Part shown: in pieces, positions 26,803 to 37,293 of the stretch
Layout of the letters: each line of letters begins with the position of its first letter
How positions within the stretch are numbered: position 1 is the stretch's first letter
NCBI RefSeq assembly: GCF_009834345.1
Contig: NZ_CP035042.1
Location: 2,418,001 to 2,482,000, forward strand
Reading direction: 5' to 3'
Source of the DNA: Billgrantia tianxiuensis
Lineage (GTDB): Bacteria; Pseudomonadota; Gammaproteobacteria; Pseudomonadales; Halomonadaceae
Length of the DNA: 64,000 bases
Notes under the pieces: generated by a model
Database searches by the model: none
Seen by the model: the letters and a program-made list of their open reading frames with translations, nothing else
Told to the model about the DNA's origin: nothing
Position numbers and translations under genes: made by a program

Positions 26803-27681
26803 TCAGGAAGAGGCGGTTTCCAGCTCCATGGCGTCATGGCGTTCGGCCGCGAACAGGGTATTCTCCAGCAGCGAGGCGACCGTCATCGGTCCCACGCCTC
26901 CCGGTACCGGAGTGATCCAGGCAGCGCGCTCGGAGGCTGGGCCGAACTCCACGTCTCCAACCAGTCGTCCGTCTTCCTCCCGGTTGATCCCCACATCGAT
27001 GACGATCGCCCCGTCGCGGACCCACTCGCCCTTGACCAGACCGGGGTTGCCGACCGCGACGACCAGCAGCTCGGCCCGACGTACGTGCGATTCCAGGTCG
27101 CGCGTGAAGCGGTGGCAAACGGTGGTGGTGCAGCCTGCCAGCATCAGTTCGAGCGCCATGGGGCGTCCGACGATGTTGGATGCACCAACCACGGTGGCGT
27201 CCATTCCACGTACCTTCAATCCGCTCGCCTGTAGCAGCGTCATGATGCCCTTGGGCGTACAGGGGCGCAGGACCGGTAGACGCTGGGCCAGGCGGCCTAG
27301 GTTGTAGGGGTGGAAGCCGTCGACGTCCTTGTGCGGCAGGATGCGCTCGAGGATCGGGCGGGCATCCAGGTGGGCGGGCAACGGCAACTGCAGCAAAATT
27401 CCATCGATGCGCTTGTCGGCATTGAGCTCGTCGATGAGTTGCTCGAGCGCCTGCTGCGAAGTGTCGCCGGGCAGCGCATGACGGAAGGAGAGAATGCCGG
27501 CCTGCTCGCAGGCGCGATGCTTGTTGCTCACGTAGACGTGGGAGGCCGGGTCGTCGCCCACCAGGACGACGGCGAGACCGGGGACGCGCTTGCCCTCGCT
27601 GCGGCGCGTTTCCACCTGGCGCGCAACCTGTTCGCGGACCTGAGCGGCTATGGCCTTGCCATCGATGAGTTGGGCGGTCAT
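26803..27681 (-). CDS. folD: Bifunctional methylenetetrahydrofolate dehydrogenase/cyclohydrolase
   Basis: A 292-residue enzyme interconverting 5,10-methylene-, methenyl- and 10-formyl-tetrahydrofolate with NADP. Hallmarks: [23 protein letters not shown] with the catalytic Lys, [21 protein letters not shown], and the NADP loop [16 protein letters not shown], ending with [19 protein letters not shown]. The ATG at 27681 follows GGGGAG; a longer in-frame extension lacks homology. mtnN follows at 70 nt in the same direction. Confidence 0.96.
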   Translation of the reverse strand: MTAQLIDGKAIAAQVREQVARQVETRRSEGKRVPGLAVVLVGDDPASHVYVSNKHRACEQAGILSFRHALPGDTSQQALEQLIDELNADKRIDGILLQLPLPAHLDARPILERILPHKDVDGFHPYNLGRLAQRLPVLRPCTPKGIMTLLQASGLKVRGMDATVVGASNIVGRPMALELMLAGCTTTVCHRFTRDLESHVRRAELLVVAVGNPGLVKGEWVRDGAIVIDVGINREEDGRLVGDVEFGPASERAAWITPVPGGVGPMTVASLLENTLFAAERHDAMELETASS

Positions 27682-27807
27682 CGTGTCTCCCCCTGACGAG
27701 TGATGTGTGCGGCGCTGGCGAGGCCGGCGGTGAATTCGAAGGGGGCCGATTTTCGCATGACGCGCCTCCCAGGCAAAGCGCAAAAGCCCCGCTGTGTCAG
27801 GAAGCTA

Positions 27808-27835
27808 TTGACCGCAGTCGATTCTCGCGTAGAAT
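27808..27835 (+). promoter_or_regulatory. Sigma-70 promoter for the tRNA cluster
   Basis: TTGACC (27808-27813) and TAGAAT (27830-27835) with a 16-bp spacer, about 55 nt upstream of tRNA-Pro. Confidence 0.65.
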
Positions 27836-27888
27836 ACGCAGCGCTCGGTGAGGCCCGCTCTGCGGTGCCGAGGTCGAGCGAAGGCCGG

Positions 27889-27965
27889 CGGGGTGTAGCG
27901 CAGTCTGGTAGCGCGCCTGCTTTGGGAGCAGGATGTCGGGGGTTCGAATCCCTCCACCCCGACCA
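27889..27965 (+). tRNA. tRNA-Pro (anticodon TGG)
   Basis: A 77-nt cloverleaf with encoded CCA. Acceptor CGGGGTG pairs with CACCCCG, anticodon stem CCTGC/GCAGG encloses the loop TTTGGGA with anticodon TGG, and the T-loop GGTTCGAATCC is standard. Confidence 0.95.
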
Positions 27966-28032
27966 CAACCTTTTGTTTGTGCTGGGAAAAAGGCGAAACG
28001 GGGTTGCGGTCAGTTGGCATGGAACGTAGAAT

Positions 28033-28109
28033 GCGCCCATAGCTCAACCGGATAGAGCAACGGCCTTCTAAGCCGTAGGTTGCAGGTTCGAGTCCTGCTG
28101 GGCGTGCCA
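28033..28109 (+). tRNA. tRNA-Arg (anticodon TCT)
   Basis: A 77-nt cloverleaf with encoded CCA. Acceptor GCGCCCA pairs with TGGGCGT (G-U at the end), anticodon stem ACGGC/GCCGT encloses CTTCTAA, anticodon TCT, and the T-arm is GGTTCGAGTCC. Confidence 0.94.
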
Positions 28110-28232
28110 CGCTTCCAGGCAGGGCGGCCTCCGGTTCGAGGGTGGTGTCTCGGGTGTTGTTTGCTCGAGCAGTGCCGTTCTTGAAGTGGCGTTACTTGAA
28201 GGCGTCATTAGTAAGTGGCGCAGCGTCGATAT

Positions 28233-28308
28233 GGTGGATGTAGCTCAGTGGTAGAGCCCCGGATTGTGGCTCCGGTGGTCGTGGGTTCGATCCCCATCAT
28301 CCACCCCA
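28233..28308 (+). tRNA. tRNA-His (anticodon GTG), copy 1
   Basis: A 76-nt sequence with the extra 5' G typical of tRNA-His encoded in the DNA (GGTGGAT...), anticodon GTG in the loop of the CCGGA/TCCGG stem, T-arm GGTTCGATCC, and encoded CCA. Confidence 0.95.
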
Positions 28309-28350
28309 ATCGACCGATATCTCTTTGAGCGATGCGCTTAATGCTGCAAT

Positions 28351-28426
28351 GGTGGATGTAGCTCAGTGGTAGAGCCCCGGATTGTGGCTCCGGTGGTCGT
28401 GGGTTCGATCCCCATCATCCACCCCA
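28351..28426 (+). tRNA. tRNA-His (anticodon GTG), copy 2
   Basis: Identical over all 76 nt to the copy 118 nt upstream, but with different flanking sequence, so this is a genuine gene duplication in the cluster rather than a simple repeated read. Confidence 0.95.
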
Positions 28427-28606
28427 TTGCACCCAATCTTTGCCTGGTTTCCTTTCGTGCTTCCTGTCTGCCCGGTCGAGTCGCCTTGCCCGGGTGTCGG
28501 TCGTTGATGCTCGTGTGTCATGTGCTTGCCTGGCGGTGAGCTTGTCCAACAGGTTGCCGACCCCTTGTAAAACCCGCAATCGCCCCCACTCTGTATGGCG
28601 TAACGC

Positions 28607-28635
28607 TTGCCAGCGTAGGGCGGGATTCTTAGAAT
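28607..28635 (+). promoter_or_regulatory. Sigma-70 promoter for tig
   Basis: TTGCCA (28607-28612) and TAGAAT (28630-28635) with a 17-bp spacer, 55 nt before the trigger factor start. The rest of the gap from the last tRNA shows no other clear signal. Confidence 0.65.
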
Positions 28636-28690
28636 CTCTCTTTTACATTCCACGCTTTCCTAGAACGCCCCAGTCGGTAGAGGACCATTC

Positions 28691-30040
28691 ATGCAAGTTT
28701 CCGTCGAAACGACCTCCCAGATCGAGCGCCGTGTCACGTTCCAGGTGCCGGCCGCCGAGGTCGACGAGGCCGTCGAAGCCCGCCTCAAGGACACGGCGAA
28801 GAACATTCGCCTCAACGGTTTCCGCAAGGGCCGGGTACCCATGTCCGTGGTGCGCCAGCGTTACGGCCGCGGCGTGCGCGACGAGGTCGTGGGCGAGCTG
28901 ATGCGTGAGCGTTATGTGCGTGCCATCACTGAGCAGAACCTCAATCCGGCCGGCTTCCCGAGCATCGAGCCCAAGGTTGACGAGGCGGGCAAGGATCTTG
29001 AGTTCGTGGCCTCCCTCGAGGTTTATCCCGAGGTTGAGCTGGCCTCGATCGAAGGTACCGAGGTCGAGCGCCCCGTGGTGGAAGTGAGCGATGCCGATCT
29101 CGAGGAGATGGTCGAGACCCTGCGTAAGCAGAACGCCACCTGGGAAGAGGTCGAGCGGGCTGCCGAAGAGGGCGACCAGGTCAAGATCGACTTCCAGGGC
29201 TTCCTGGGCGACGAGCCCTTCGAGGGCGGTAGTGCCGAAGGGCACGATCTGGTGCTTGGTTCCGGCAACTTCATTCCCGGGTTCGAGGATCAGCTCGTCG
29301 GTGCCAAGGCTGGCGAGGAGAAGGAGATCAAGGTCACCTTCCCCGAGGATTACCAGGCTGAACACCTGGCCGGTCAGGACGCCACCTTCAAGGTCAAGGT
29401 GCATGCGGTCAAGGGGCAGACTCTGCCCGAGGTCGACGAGGCATTCATCAAGCGCTTCGGCGTTGAAGACGGCGACGTCGAGAAATTCCGCGCCGAGGTC
29501 AAGAAGAACATGTCCCGCGAGGCCAAGCAGGCCGTCGACAATCGGGTCAAGCAGCAGGTTCTCGAGGCCCTGAAGAAGGCCAACGACATTCCGGTGCCCC
29601 AAGCACTGGTCCAGCAGGAGACCGATGCGCTCAAGCGTCAGGCAGCGCAGCAGTTTGGGCTGGGTGAAGATTTCGACGTTTCCCAGCTGCCCAACGAGCT
29701 GTTCTCCGAGCAGGCCAAGAGCCGCGTTCAGGTCGGTCTGCTGTTGGCTGAGGTGATCAAGTCGAATGAGCTCGATGCCAGCGACGACGAGATCCGCGCC
29801 AAGGTCGAGGAACTGGCCGAACAGTATCAGGAGCCGCAGCAGGTCATTGACTACTATATGGGCAACGACCAGCTCAAGACTCAGGTCAAGTCGGCTATCC
29901 TCGAAGAGAAGGCCGTCGACAAGCTGCTGGAGCAGGCCTCGGTCAAGGATGTCGAAATGAGCTATCAGCAGGCCCTGGCCGCCGCCCAGCAGGGTGACCA
30001 GGAGAGCGAAGAAGGCGAAGGCGAGGAAGCCAAGGGCTGA
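28691..30040 (+). CDS. tig: Trigger factor, ribosome-associated chaperone and prolyl isomerase
   Basis: A 449-residue chaperone that binds nascent chains at the ribosome exit. The N-terminal ribosome-binding region has the signature GFRKGRVP near residue 43, the FKBP-type isomerase domain lies at about 160-245 ([20 protein letters not shown]...), and the long helical C-terminal domain follows. The acidic tail ([10 protein letters not shown]) is typical. It heads the tig-clpP-clpX-lon order found across gammaproteobacteria and has its own promoter. Confidence 0.97.
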   Translation: MQVSVETTSQIERRVTFQVPAAEVDEAVEARLKDTAKNIRLNGFRKGRVPMSVVRQRYGRGVRDEVVGELMRERYVRAITEQNLNPAGFPSIEPKVDEAGKDLEFVASLEVYPEVELASIEGTEVERPVVEVSDADLEEMVETLRKQNATWEEVERAAEEGDQVKIDFQGFLGDEPFEGGSAEGHDLVLGSGNFIPGFEDQLVGAKAGEEKEIKVTFPEDYQAEHLAGQDATFKVKVHAVKGQTLPEVDEAFIKRFGVEDGDVEKFRAEVKKNMSREAKQAVDNRVKQQVLEALKKANDIPVPQALVQQETDALKRQAAQQFGLGEDFDVSQLPNELFSEQAKSRVQVGLLLAEVIKSNELDASDDEIRAKVEELAEQYQEPQQVIDYYMGNDQLKTQVKSAILEEKAVDKLLEQASVKDVEMSYQQALAAAQQGDQESEEGEGEEAKG

Positions 30041-30062
30041 TTTTGGCGGCCTGAAGGTTTTT

Positions 30063-30087
30063 GCCGGCCACCTCGCTGGTGGCCGGC
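30063..30087 (+). terminator. Hairpin between tig and clpP
   Basis: A perfect 10-bp stem GCCGGCCACC/GGTGGCCGGC with loop TCGCT. Without a T-tract it is more likely an attenuator or processing site than a full stop. Confidence 0.5.
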
Positions 30088-30131
30088 GGAGACGCCGCTT
30101 TCCATTCATCGGATGCAAGGACATCACACTG

Positions 30132-30752
30132 ATGAGCAACGAGTTCGAGACCCGAAACGCCGGCGGCCTGGTGCCGATGGTCGTAGAGCAGAGCGCGCGT
30201 GGCGAGCGGGCCTACGATATCTACTCCAGGCTGCTGAAGGAGCGTGTGATCTTTCTGGTAGGGCCGGTGGAAGATCATATGGCCAACCTGATCGTGGCGC
30301 AGCTGCTCTTCCTTGAATCCGAGAATCCGGACAAGGACATCCACCTCTATATCAACTCCCCTGGCGGTGCCGTGACTGCCGGTATGGCGATCTATGACAC
30401 CATGCAGTTCATCAAACCCGATGTCTCCACCGTGTGCATCGGCCAGGCGGCCAGCATGGGTGCGCTGCTGTTGGCGGGCGGTGCCGCGGGCAAGCGCTAT
30501 TCGCTGCCACACTCGCGCATGATGATCCACCAACCGCTGGGCGGCTACCAGGGCCAGGCGGCGGACATCGAGATTCATACCCGCGAGATCCTGGGGATTC
30601 GGGACAAGCTGAACCGTATCCTGGCCCACCATACCGGGCAGGATATCGACACCATCGCTCGGGATACCGACCGCGACAATTTCATGAGCGGCACTCAGGC
30701 GGTGGAATACGGTCTGATCGATGCTGTACTGGATAAGCGGCCCACATCCTGA
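30132..30752 (+). CDS. clpP: ATP-dependent Clp protease proteolytic subunit
   Basis: A 206-residue serine peptidase forming the double-ring chamber fed by ClpX. The catalytic triad is visible as Ser in [11 protein letters not shown], His in [11 protein letters not shown] and Asp in the DTDRDNFMS segment. The ATG at 30132 ([20 protein letters not shown]) gives the standard N-terminus including the short propeptide; AAGGA lies slightly far upstream. clpX follows after 78 nt. Confidence 0.97.
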   Translation: MSNEFETRNAGGLVPMVVEQSARGERAYDIYSRLLKERVIFLVGPVEDHMANLIVAQLLFLESENPDKDIHLYINSPGGAVTAGMAIYDTMQFIKPDVSTVCIGQAASMGALLLAGGAAGKRYSLPHSRMMIHQPLGGYQGQAADIEIHTREILGIRDKLNRILAHHTGQDIDTIARDTDRDNFMSGTQAVEYGLIDAVLDKRPTS

Positions 30753-30790
30753 TAGCGTGAAATCAAACACGCTTCAACTACGTGATTTAG

Positions 30791-30811
30791 CGGCGGCCGA
30801 TCTGGCCGCCG
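30791..30811 (+). other. Hairpin between clpP and clpX
   Basis: CGGCGGCC/GGCCGCCG form an 8-bp stem around GATCT, 20 nt before the clpX start. This could tune clpX relative to clpP. Confidence 0.4.
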
Positions 30812-30830
30812 AAGTGACAGAGGTACGCGA

Positions 30831-32108
30831 ATGGCCGACGGCAAAGGCAAGGACGAAGGCGGCAAGCTGCTTTACTGCTCGTTCTGCGGCAAGAACCAGA
30901 ACGAAGTGCGCAAGCTGATTGCGGGCCCGTCCGTTTATATCTGCGACGAGTGTGTCGATCTCTGCAACGACATCATTCGCGAGGAAGTTCTCGATGCCGA
31001 TGCCGAGAGCGATGAGGAGCGTCTGCCCGTTCCCCGCGAGATTCGTCGCACCCTGGATGAGTATGTGATCGGTCAGGACCGCGCCAAGACGGTGCTGTCC
31101 GTGGCGGTCTACAACCACTACAAGCGTCTGCGTGCCGGCATCAAGGGCGACGACGTGGAGCTTGGCAAATCCAATATTCTGCTGATCGGGCCTACCGGTA
31201 GTGGCAAGACGCTGCTGGCCGAGACCATGGCGCGCCTGCTCAACGTGCCCTTCACCATCGCCGATGCCACCACCCTCACCGAGGCGGGTTATGTCGGCGA
31301 GGATGTCGAGAACATCATCCAGAAGCTGCTGCAAAAGTGCGATTACGATGTGGAGAAGGCCCAGCGCGGTATTGTCTACATCGATGAAATCGACAAGATC
31401 TCGCGTAAGTCGGACAATCCTTCGATCACCCGCGACGTGTCGGGCGAGGGGGTGCAGCAGGCCCTGCTCAAGCTGATCGAAGGCACCACGGCGTCCGTGC
31501 CACCGCAGGGTGGCCGCAAGCATCCACAGCAGGAGTTCCTGCAGGTCGATACCGGCAACATCCTGTTCATCGTTGGCGGTGCCTTTGCCGGGCTGGACAA
31601 GGTGATTCGCGATCGTGCCGAGAAGGGCGGTATCGGCTTCAGCGCCGAGGTGAAGAGCAAGGACGAGACCAAGGGGGTGGGTGATCTGCTTGCCGAAGTC
31701 GAGCCGGAGGATCTGGTCAAGTTTGGCCTGATTCCGGAGTTCGTTGGCCGCTTGCCGGTCATCGCTACCCTGACCGAGCTCAATGAGGATGCATTGATCC
31801 AGATTCTCACTGAGCCCAAGAACTCTTTGGTCAAGCAGTACGCCCGCCTGTTCGACATGGAGGGCGTCGAGCTGGAGTTCCGCGAGGACGCCCTGCGTGC
31901 CGTGGCGGCCAAGGCGATGGCGCGCAAGACCGGCGCCCGTGGGCTGCGCTCCATCCTTGAGTCGGTACTGCTCGATACCATGTACGAAATACCCTCGATG
32001 GAGGGAGTCTCGAAGGTGGTCATCGATGCATCGGTCATCGCCGGTGAGAGCGACCCCTTGCTGATCTATTCGCAGCAGGACCAGCGGGTCGACGGTACTG
32101 ACGGCTGA
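30831..32108 (+). CDS. clpX: Clp protease ATP-binding subunit ClpX
   Basis: A 425-residue AAA+ unfoldase. The N-terminal zinc-binding domain has Cys16, Cys19, Cys38 and Cys41 (CSFC...CDEC). Walker A GPTGSGKT at about 118-125, Walker [11 protein letters not shown] and the sensor/pore segments are conserved, including the ClpP-binding loop region around residue 265. It delivers substrates to ClpP, encoded just upstream, and ends in a clear rho-independent terminator. Confidence 0.98.
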   Translation: MADGKGKDEGGKLLYCSFCGKNQNEVRKLIAGPSVYICDECVDLCNDIIREEVLDADAESDEERLPVPREIRRTLDEYVIGQDRAKTVLSVAVYNHYKRLRAGIKGDDVELGKSNILLIGPTGSGKTLLAETMARLLNVPFTIADATTLTEAGYVGEDVENIIQKLLQKCDYDVEKAQRGIVYIDEIDKISRKSDNPSITRDVSGEGVQQALLKLIEGTTASVPPQGGRKHPQQEFLQVDTGNILFIVGGAFAGLDKVIRDRAEKGGIGFSAEVKSKDETKGVGDLLAEVEPEDLVKFGLIPEFVGRLPVIATLTELNEDALIQILTEPKNSLVKQYARLFDMEGVELEFREDALRAVAAKAMARKTGARGLRSILESVLLDTMYEIPSMEGVSKVVIDASVIAGESDPLLIYSQQDQRVDGTDG

Positions 32109-32142
32109 AGCTGGGCGGCGAGCCGCTGCCAGCCCATGACGA

Positions 32143-32168
32143 AAAGGGGTCGCTCGGGCGGCCCCTTT
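32143..32168 (+). terminator. Terminator after clpX
   Basis: AAAGGGGTCGC/GCGGCCCCTTT give an 11-bp stem with one G-T pair and a TCGG tetraloop, starting 34 nt after the clpX stop. Confidence 0.75.
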
Positions 32169-32187
32169 CCATGTTCTCCAGCACCCC

Positions 32188-32214
32188 CTTGTAATGGGGG
32201 TACCGTGCCCCAAT
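32188..32214 (+). promoter_or_regulatory. Heat-shock (sigma-32) promoter for lon
   Basis: CTTGTAA (32188-32194) and CCCCAAT (32208-32214) with a 13-bp spacer match the sigma-32 consensus CTTGAAA/CCCCATNT closely, 41 nt before the lon ATG. Confidence 0.7.
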
Positions 32215-32255
32215 CCCCCCTGTATCCACCGATTTCTGTTTGAGGAACGTCTGCG

Positions 32256-34661
32256 ATGCAGCAGAACGCCGTTCAGACCCTGAGTCTGCCCCTACTGCCA
32301 CTGCGGGACGTGGTCGTCTATCCGCAGATGGTGATCCCGCTGTTCGTCGGCCGCGAGAAGTCGATCCAGGCCCTCGATGCGGCCATGGCGGCCGACAAGC
32401 GCGTGCTGCTGGTTGCCCAGCGCGAGGCTGGGCAGGATGACCCGGGGACCGACGATCTTTTCACCATCGGTACCGTTGCCGAGATCATGCAGCTGCTCAA
32501 GCTGCCCGATGGCACCGTCAAGGTGCTGATCGAGGGCGTGTCGCGGGCGGACTTGCGTGAAGTTCACCATACCGATCAGGGCCACAGCGTGGCCGAGGCG
32601 GTATTGCGCGACAGCGAGCCCCTGAGCGAGCGTGAGCAGGAGGCGCTGGTGCGGGTGCTGCTCAATCAGTTCGAGCAGTACGTCAAGCTCTCCAAGAAAG
32701 TCCCCAACGAGGTGCTCAACTCGCTTTCGGGCATCGAGGACCCGAGTCGCCTCGTCGATACGATCTGTGCTCATCTCTCGCTCAAGATACAGGACAAGCA
32801 GCAACTGCTGGAAATGGATCGTGTGCGTGAGCGCATCGAGCATCTCATGGCGCTGATTGAATCCGAGATCGATCTGCTCCAGGTGGAGAAGCGCATTCGC
32901 TCCCGCGTGAAGGACCAGATGGAGAAGTCCCAGCGTGAGTACTATCTCAACGAGCAGATGAAGGCCATCCAGAAGGAGATGGGCGAGCTCGAGAACGTGC
33001 CCAACGAGGCCGAGAAGTACGAGCGTGCGATCGAAGAATCGGGCATGCCCAAGGAGGCGCGCGACAAGGCCGTGCAGGAGCTCGGCAAGCTCAAGATGAT
33101 GTCGCCGAGTTCTGCCGAGGCCACGGTGGTACGTTCCTATCTGGACTGGCTGGTGTCGGTGCCATGGAAGAAGCGTACCCGGGTCAAGCATGACCTGATA
33201 CACGCCCACAAGGTGCTGGACGAGGACCACTACGGTCTCGAGGAAGTCAAGGAACGCATCCTCGAATACCTGGCGGTGCAGAAGCGGGTCAAGAAGCTCA
33301 AGGGGCCGGTGCTGTGCCTGGTGGGGCCGCCGGGGGTGGGCAAGACCTCGCTCGGCCAGTCGATCGCTCGGGCCACCAACCGCAAGTACGTGCGCCTGGC
33401 TCTGGGTGGCGTGCGCGACGAATCCGAGATCCGCGGTCATCGCCGCACCTACATCGGTTCGCTGCCGGGCAAGCTGATCCAGCGCATGAGCAAGGCCGGA
33501 GTCAAGAATCCGCTGTTCCTGCTCGACGAAGTCGACAAGATCGGCATGGATCACCGTGGCGATCCCGCCTCGGCGCTGCTCGAGGTGCTCGATCCGGAGC
33601 AGAACGACAAGTTCAACGATCACTACCTGGAGCTGGACTACGATCTCTCCGAGGTGATGTTCATCTGTACCGCCAACTCGATGAACATACCCGGCCCGCT
33701 GCTGGATCGTATGGAGGTCATTCGTCTGCCGGGGTATACCGAGGACGAGAAGCTGGCCATTGCGCGCCGCTACCTGGTGCCCAAGCAGTTGAACTCCAAC
33801 GGCTTCAAGGACGAGGAACTGAGCTTCTCCGATGAGTCGCTGCTGGAGCTGATCCGCTACTACACCCGTGAGGCAGGGGTGCGTGAGCTGGAGCGGCAGA
33901 TCGCCAAGGTGTGTCGCAAGGTCCTGCGCGAGCGGCTTGAGCACGAGGGCAAGGGGGCTCAGGCGCCGGTGATGTTGGCGGCGGCCGATATCGAGACCTA
34001 TGCCGGCGTACGGCGTTACAGCTACGGCCTGGCCGACAAGGAGGACCAGGTGGGGCGTGTGACCGGTCTGGCCTGGACCTCGGTGGGCGGCGAGCTGCTC
34101 AATATCGAATCGGTGGTCACGCCGGGCAAGGGAAGGATCAACAAGACCGGCTCGCTGGGCGACGTGATGAAGGAGTCCGTCAGTGCCGCCCACACCGTGG
34201 TGCGGGCGCGTGCCAGTACGCTGGGTATCGACCCGGAGCGCTTCGAGAAGGAAGACCTGCATATCCACGTGCCGGAAGGCGCCACGCCCAAGGATGGCCC
34301 CAGCGCCGGTATCGCCATGGTCACGGCCATGGTGTCCGCGTATACCGGCCGTCCGATACGCTGCGACCTGGCCATGACCGGCGAAGTGAACCTGCGGGGC
34401 GAGGTGATGCCGATCGGGGGGCTAAAGGAGAAATTGCTGGCAGCACGGCGCGGTGGTATAAAGATCGTGCTCATTCCGGAAGAGAACCGCCGGGACCTCA
34501 AGGAGGTACCGGATAATATCAAGGACGCGCTGGATGTCCGGCCCGTTCGTTGGATCGACGAGGTACTGGAGGCGGCCCTGGCAGAAAGGGCCGGCAATGG
34601 TGGAGAAGAAACACGAACGGAAGATTCCGCTTCTTCTTCCAGCATGATCAGTACACATTAA
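32256..34661 (+). CDS. lon: ATP-dependent protease La
   Basis: An 801-residue Lon protease. It has the N-terminal substrate-binding domain with a long coiled coil (about 10-310), an AAA+ module with Walker A GPPGVGKT and Walker [10 protein letters not shown], and a C-terminal protease domain whose Ser683 lies in [10 protein letters not shown] and whose Lys lies in [12 protein letters not shown], the Ser-Lys dyad. It degrades damaged proteins and short-lived regulators in the cytoplasm. It has its own heat-shock-type promoter and is followed by a terminator and hupB, the conserved order. Confidence 0.98.
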   Translation: MQQNAVQTLSLPLLPLRDVVVYPQMVIPLFVGREKSIQALDAAMAADKRVLLVAQREAGQDDPGTDDLFTIGTVAEIMQLLKLPDGTVKVLIEGVSRADLREVHHTDQGHSVAEAVLRDSEPLSEREQEALVRVLLNQFEQYVKLSKKVPNEVLNSLSGIEDPSRLVDTICAHLSLKIQDKQQLLEMDRVRERIEHLMALIESEIDLLQVEKRIRSRVKDQMEKSQREYYLNEQMKAIQKEMGELENVPNEAEKYERAIEESGMPKEARDKAVQELGKLKMMSPSSAEATVVRSYLDWLVSVPWKKRTRVKHDLIHAHKVLDEDHYGLEEVKERILEYLAVQKRVKKLKGPVLCLVGPPGVGKTSLGQSIARATNRKYVRLALGGVRDESEIRGHRRTYIGSLPGKLIQRMSKAGVKNPLFLLDEVDKIGMDHRGDPASALLEVLDPEQNDKFNDHYLELDYDLSEVMFICTANSMNIPGPLLDRMEVIRLPGYTEDEKLAIARRYLVPKQLNSNGFKDEELSFSDESLLELIRYYTREAGVRELERQIAKVCRKVLRERLEHEGKGAQAPVMLAAADIETYAGVRRYSYGLADKEDQVGRVTGLAWTSVGGELLNIESVVTPGKGRINKTGSLGDVMKESVSAAHTVVRARASTLGIDPERFEKEDLHIHVPEGATPKDGPSAGIAMVTAMVSAYTGRPIRCDLAMTGEVNLRGEVMPIGGLKEKLLAARRGGIKIVLIPEENRRDLKEVPDNIKDALDVRPVRWIDEVLEAALAERAGNGGEETRTEDSASSSSMISTH

Positions 34662-34674
34662 CGATAATTGCTGT

Positions 34675-34705
34675 GTCATGTCGGGGTCGGAATTCCCGAC
34701 ATGAC
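34675..34705 (+). terminator. Terminator after lon
   Basis: GTCATGTCGGG/CCCGACATGAC form a perfect 11-bp stem with a 9-nt loop, 13 nt after the lon stop. Confidence 0.65.
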
Positions 34706-34726
34706 GCGGTTTGGCGCCGCAGTTGC

Positions 34727-34756
34727 TTGACACCTCTTTTACAGCATTGCTATAAA
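34727..34756 (+). promoter_or_regulatory. Sigma-70 promoter for hupB
   Basis: A perfect -35 TTGACA (34727-34732) and TATAAA (34751-34756) with an 18-bp spacer, giving a strong promoter 82 nt before the HU start. Confidence 0.75.
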
Positions 34757-34838
34757 CTGCCAGCCATGCTGTGATCGTGTTGCCGGGCGAAAGGCACGCC
34801 GATTAGAGCCATTTTCTGAAACAGTCAAGGGGTGAAGT

Positions 34839-35111
34839 GTGAACAAATCCGAGCTGATCGAAGCTATCGCCGCGTCTGCCGACATTCCCAAGGCCGCTGC
34901 GTCTCGCGCACTGGATGCCATGGTCGACACCGTCACCGAAAGCCTCAAGAAAGGCGACAGTGTATCTCTTGTCGGATTTGGTACTTTCTCGGTGAAGGAG
35001 CGTGCCGCCCGCACCGGCCGCAACCCGCAGACAGGCCAGCCGATCCAGATCAGCGCAGCCAAGGTGCCTACCTTCAAGGCCGGCAAGGCTCTGAAAGACT
35101 CTGTGAACTGA
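34839..35111 (+). CDS. hupB: DNA-binding protein HU-beta
   Basis: A 90-residue nucleoid protein that bends DNA as a dimer. The DNA-binding arm signature [21 protein letters not shown] is complete with its tip proline. The start is GTG at 34839 with AAGGGGTGA upstream. It has its own strong promoter and a textbook terminator, so it is a single-gene unit between lon and ppiD. Confidence 0.98.
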   Translation: MNKSELIEAIAASADIPKAAASRALDAMVDTVTESLKKGDSVSLVGFGTFSVKERAARTGRNPQTGQPIQISAAKVPTFKAGKALKDSVN

Positions 35112-35178
35112 GTCAACGGATTATTTGCGCCGATATAGTCCCAGCTAGGGACGGTCCCGCATCGGCAGCAAACGATCG

Positions 35179-35210
35179 AGCGCACCGCTTCGGCGGTGCG
35201 CTTTCTTTTT
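35179..35210 (+). terminator. Rho-independent terminator after hupB
   Basis: A perfect 10-bp stem AGCGCACCGC/GCGGTGCGCT with TTCG tetraloop, followed by TTCTTTTT. Confidence 0.93.
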
Positions 35211-35321
35211 GGCGGCTCCGTGCCATGAACCGGTCGACAGGGCGGTCGAGATGGCCCATGGCGACCCGCCAACGTATAATGTGGCGCCACAGCCAGCCAA
35301 CAATCAGCAACCGAGGCCTGC

Positions 35322-37139
35322 ATGCTGCAAAGTATTCGTGATCGCTCCAGAAGCTGGGGTGCCAAGATCATCGTGGGTGCCGTGGTGGTTACCATGGCGC
35401 TGTTCGGCATCGAGTCCCTGGTGGGGCTGTTCGGTGGCGGAGGCGATGAAGTCGCCAAGGTGAACGGGCAGAGCATCACCCGTCAGGAGCTGGAAATGGA
35501 AGTGCAGCGTGCCATCCGTTCCGGTCAGGTGCCGCCCGAGCAGGAAAGGGCTCTGCGCGGGCAGGTGCTCGACGAGATGATCGGTGAGCGCCTGCTGCTG
35601 GCTTTTGCCGAGGATGGTGGACTCTACCTCTCCGACGAGCAGCTCGATCAGGTGATCGTGACGCTGCCCGAGTTCCAGGACCAGAACGGACGCTTCGATA
35701 CCGACCTGTTCCGCAACCGCCTGGCCAGCGCTGGCTTCACGCCCAACTCGTTCCGGGCTGCGCTGCGCGTCGATCTCAAGCGCCAGCAACTGCAGCAGGG
35801 GCTCGCAGTCAGCGATTTCGTTCTCGACAGCGAGCGTGAGAGCCTGGCCGCGCTGCAGCGCCAGGTACGCAGCTTCCGCTATCACGTCCTGAGCCCGGAG
35901 GAACTCGCCGAGCCTGTGCAAGTCAGCGAGGCGGACCTGGAGTCCTATTACCAGGAGCATCGCGAGAACTACCAGCGCCCTGAGCAGGTGCGTCTGGAGT
36001 ATGTCATTGTCGACCGTCAGGAAATGGCCGAACAGGTCGAGGTCAGCGATGAAGCCATTCGCCAGGCATGGGAAGAGCGCGGCCGGGATGCCGATCGTCG
36101 CGTGTCGCACATCATGGCCACGTTCGACGGCGAGCGCAGTCGCGACGAGGCCGTGGCGCGGCTGGAAGAGGTGCGCGAACGACTATCCGCCGGCGAGTCA
36201 TTCGAAGACCTCGCGCTCGAGTTCTCCGATGACCCCTCGACAGCCGAACAGGGCGGCGACCTGGGAGTGATCAGCCGCGGTTTCTTTGGCGATGCCTTCG
36301 ACGACGCTGCTTTCGCGCTCTCTCCGGGGCAGGTGTCAGGTATTGTCGAAACCAGTAACGGCCTGCACCTGGTCAAGGTTACGGAGCTGGATCAGGCGCC
36401 GCTGGAAGCGATGCGCGACGACCTTGCAAGGGAGCTTGCGCTAGGCCAGGTAAACGACGCGTTCAATCGTCGTGTCCAGGCGCTCATCGATGAGAGCTTT
36501 GCTGCCGACGATCTGGCCAGCGTGGCCGATAGTCTGGACCTGGAGCTGCGCGAGAGCGAGTGGGTTTCACGTGAAGGCGGCGAGGGTGTGCTATCCGAGC
36601 CCGGTATCATGAACGAGGCCTTCAGCGAGGATGTTCTTGTCGAAGGTTTCAATAGCGAGGTCATCGAGCTTGACGAGGATCGCCGCATGGTGTTGCGCGT
36701 GGCGGAGCACCGCGAGGCGACGGTGTTGCCGCTCGAGGAAGTGCGTGAGCGTGTGGCGGCTTCAGTCGAACAGCGCAAGCAACGTGAGGCGCTGCTGGAG
36801 GTTGCTCGTGAGCGTCTCGAACGCCTGCGTAGCGGTGAGGACCTCGAGCTCGAGTGGCAGCAGGTGGAGCGAGCAACCCGCCAGCAGGGCAACGTGCCGC
36901 GCACCGTGCTGCAGGCAGCCTTCCGTTTGCCGCAGCCCGCAGACGGCACTGCCGTTTACGGTCACGCCAGCGATGGCAGCCGCGTCGCGCTGATAGCGCT
37001 CGATGAGGTCGAGGTCGGCGAAGTGGACGAGCAAACCGAAGCCTTCGTGGCGCGCATGGCGGAGCAGTTGCGTGCTCAGGCCACCATCCAGGGGCTGAGA
37101 ACCCACCTGCGTGAGACGGCCGATATCACTCGGCGTTGA
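35322..37139 (+). CDS. ppiD: Periplasmic chaperone/peptidyl-prolyl isomerase PpiD
   Basis: A 605-residue membrane-anchored folding factor at the SecYEG exit. It has an N-terminal signal anchor at about 13-35 (WGAKIIVGAVVVTMALFGIE), a SurA-like helical region, and a parvulin domain at about 260-355 (RVSHIMATF, then ERLSAGESFEDLALEFSDDPSTAEQGGDLG). Length and architecture fit E. coli PpiD (623 residues). It ends with a strong terminator. Confidence 0.95.
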   Translation: MLQSIRDRSRSWGAKIIVGAVVVTMALFGIESLVGLFGGGGDEVAKVNGQSITRQELEMEVQRAIRSGQVPPEQERALRGQVLDEMIGERLLLAFAEDGGLYLSDEQLDQVIVTLPEFQDQNGRFDTDLFRNRLASAGFTPNSFRAALRVDLKRQQLQQGLAVSDFVLDSERESLAALQRQVRSFRYHVLSPEELAEPVQVSEADLESYYQEHRENYQRPEQVRLEYVIVDRQEMAEQVEVSDEAIRQAWEERGRDADRRVSHIMATFDGERSRDEAVARLEEVRERLSAGESFEDLALEFSDDPSTAEQGGDLGVISRGFFGDAFDDAAFALSPGQVSGIVETSNGLHLVKVTELDQAPLEAMRDDLARELALGQVNDAFNRRVQALIDESFAADDLASVADSLDLELRESEWVSREGGEGVLSEPGIMNEAFSEDVLVEGFNSEVIELDEDRRMVLRVAEHREATVLPLEEVRERVAASVEQRKQREALLEVARERLERLRSGEDLELEWQQVERATRQQGNVPRTVLQAAFRLPQPADGTAVYGHASDGSRVALIALDEVEVGEVDEQTEAFVARMAEQLRAQATIQGLRTHLRETADITRR

Positions 37140-37155
37140 AGGAAGGGCTCGCAGC

Positions 37156-37190
37156 AAGAGAAGGGGGCAAAAGCCCCTTTCTCTTTTATT
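37156..37190 (+). terminator. Rho-independent terminator after ppiD
   Basis: A 13-bp stem AAGAGAAGGGGGC/GCCCCTTTCTCTT with one G-T pair and an AAAA loop, followed by TTATT. Confidence 0.92.
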
Positions 37191-37252
37191 CGACATTTAT
37201 ACCGTTATCTTTTCAAGGCGAAGCACCAATCAGGGCTAAAAGCGGTGCGCCT

Positions 37253-37275
37253 AATATGTTATGTTATAACGAATT
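37253..37275 (+). promoter_or_regulatory. Zur-like zinc-responsive operator
   Basis: AATATGTTATGTTATAACGAATT is an AT-rich imperfect palindrome with TGTTAT and ATAAC half-sites. It resembles the gammaproteobacterial Zur box and lies directly upstream of a COG0523 GTPase gene, a common Zur target. Confidence 0.6.
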
Positions 37276-37293
37276 CCATAGATAGGGCGCATC

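Noticed and set aside
32292..34268. Long open frame antisense to lon
   Set aside because: It runs fully opposite a conserved lon gene and has low-complexity His/Leu/Arg composition, the usual effect of high GC on the complementary frame.
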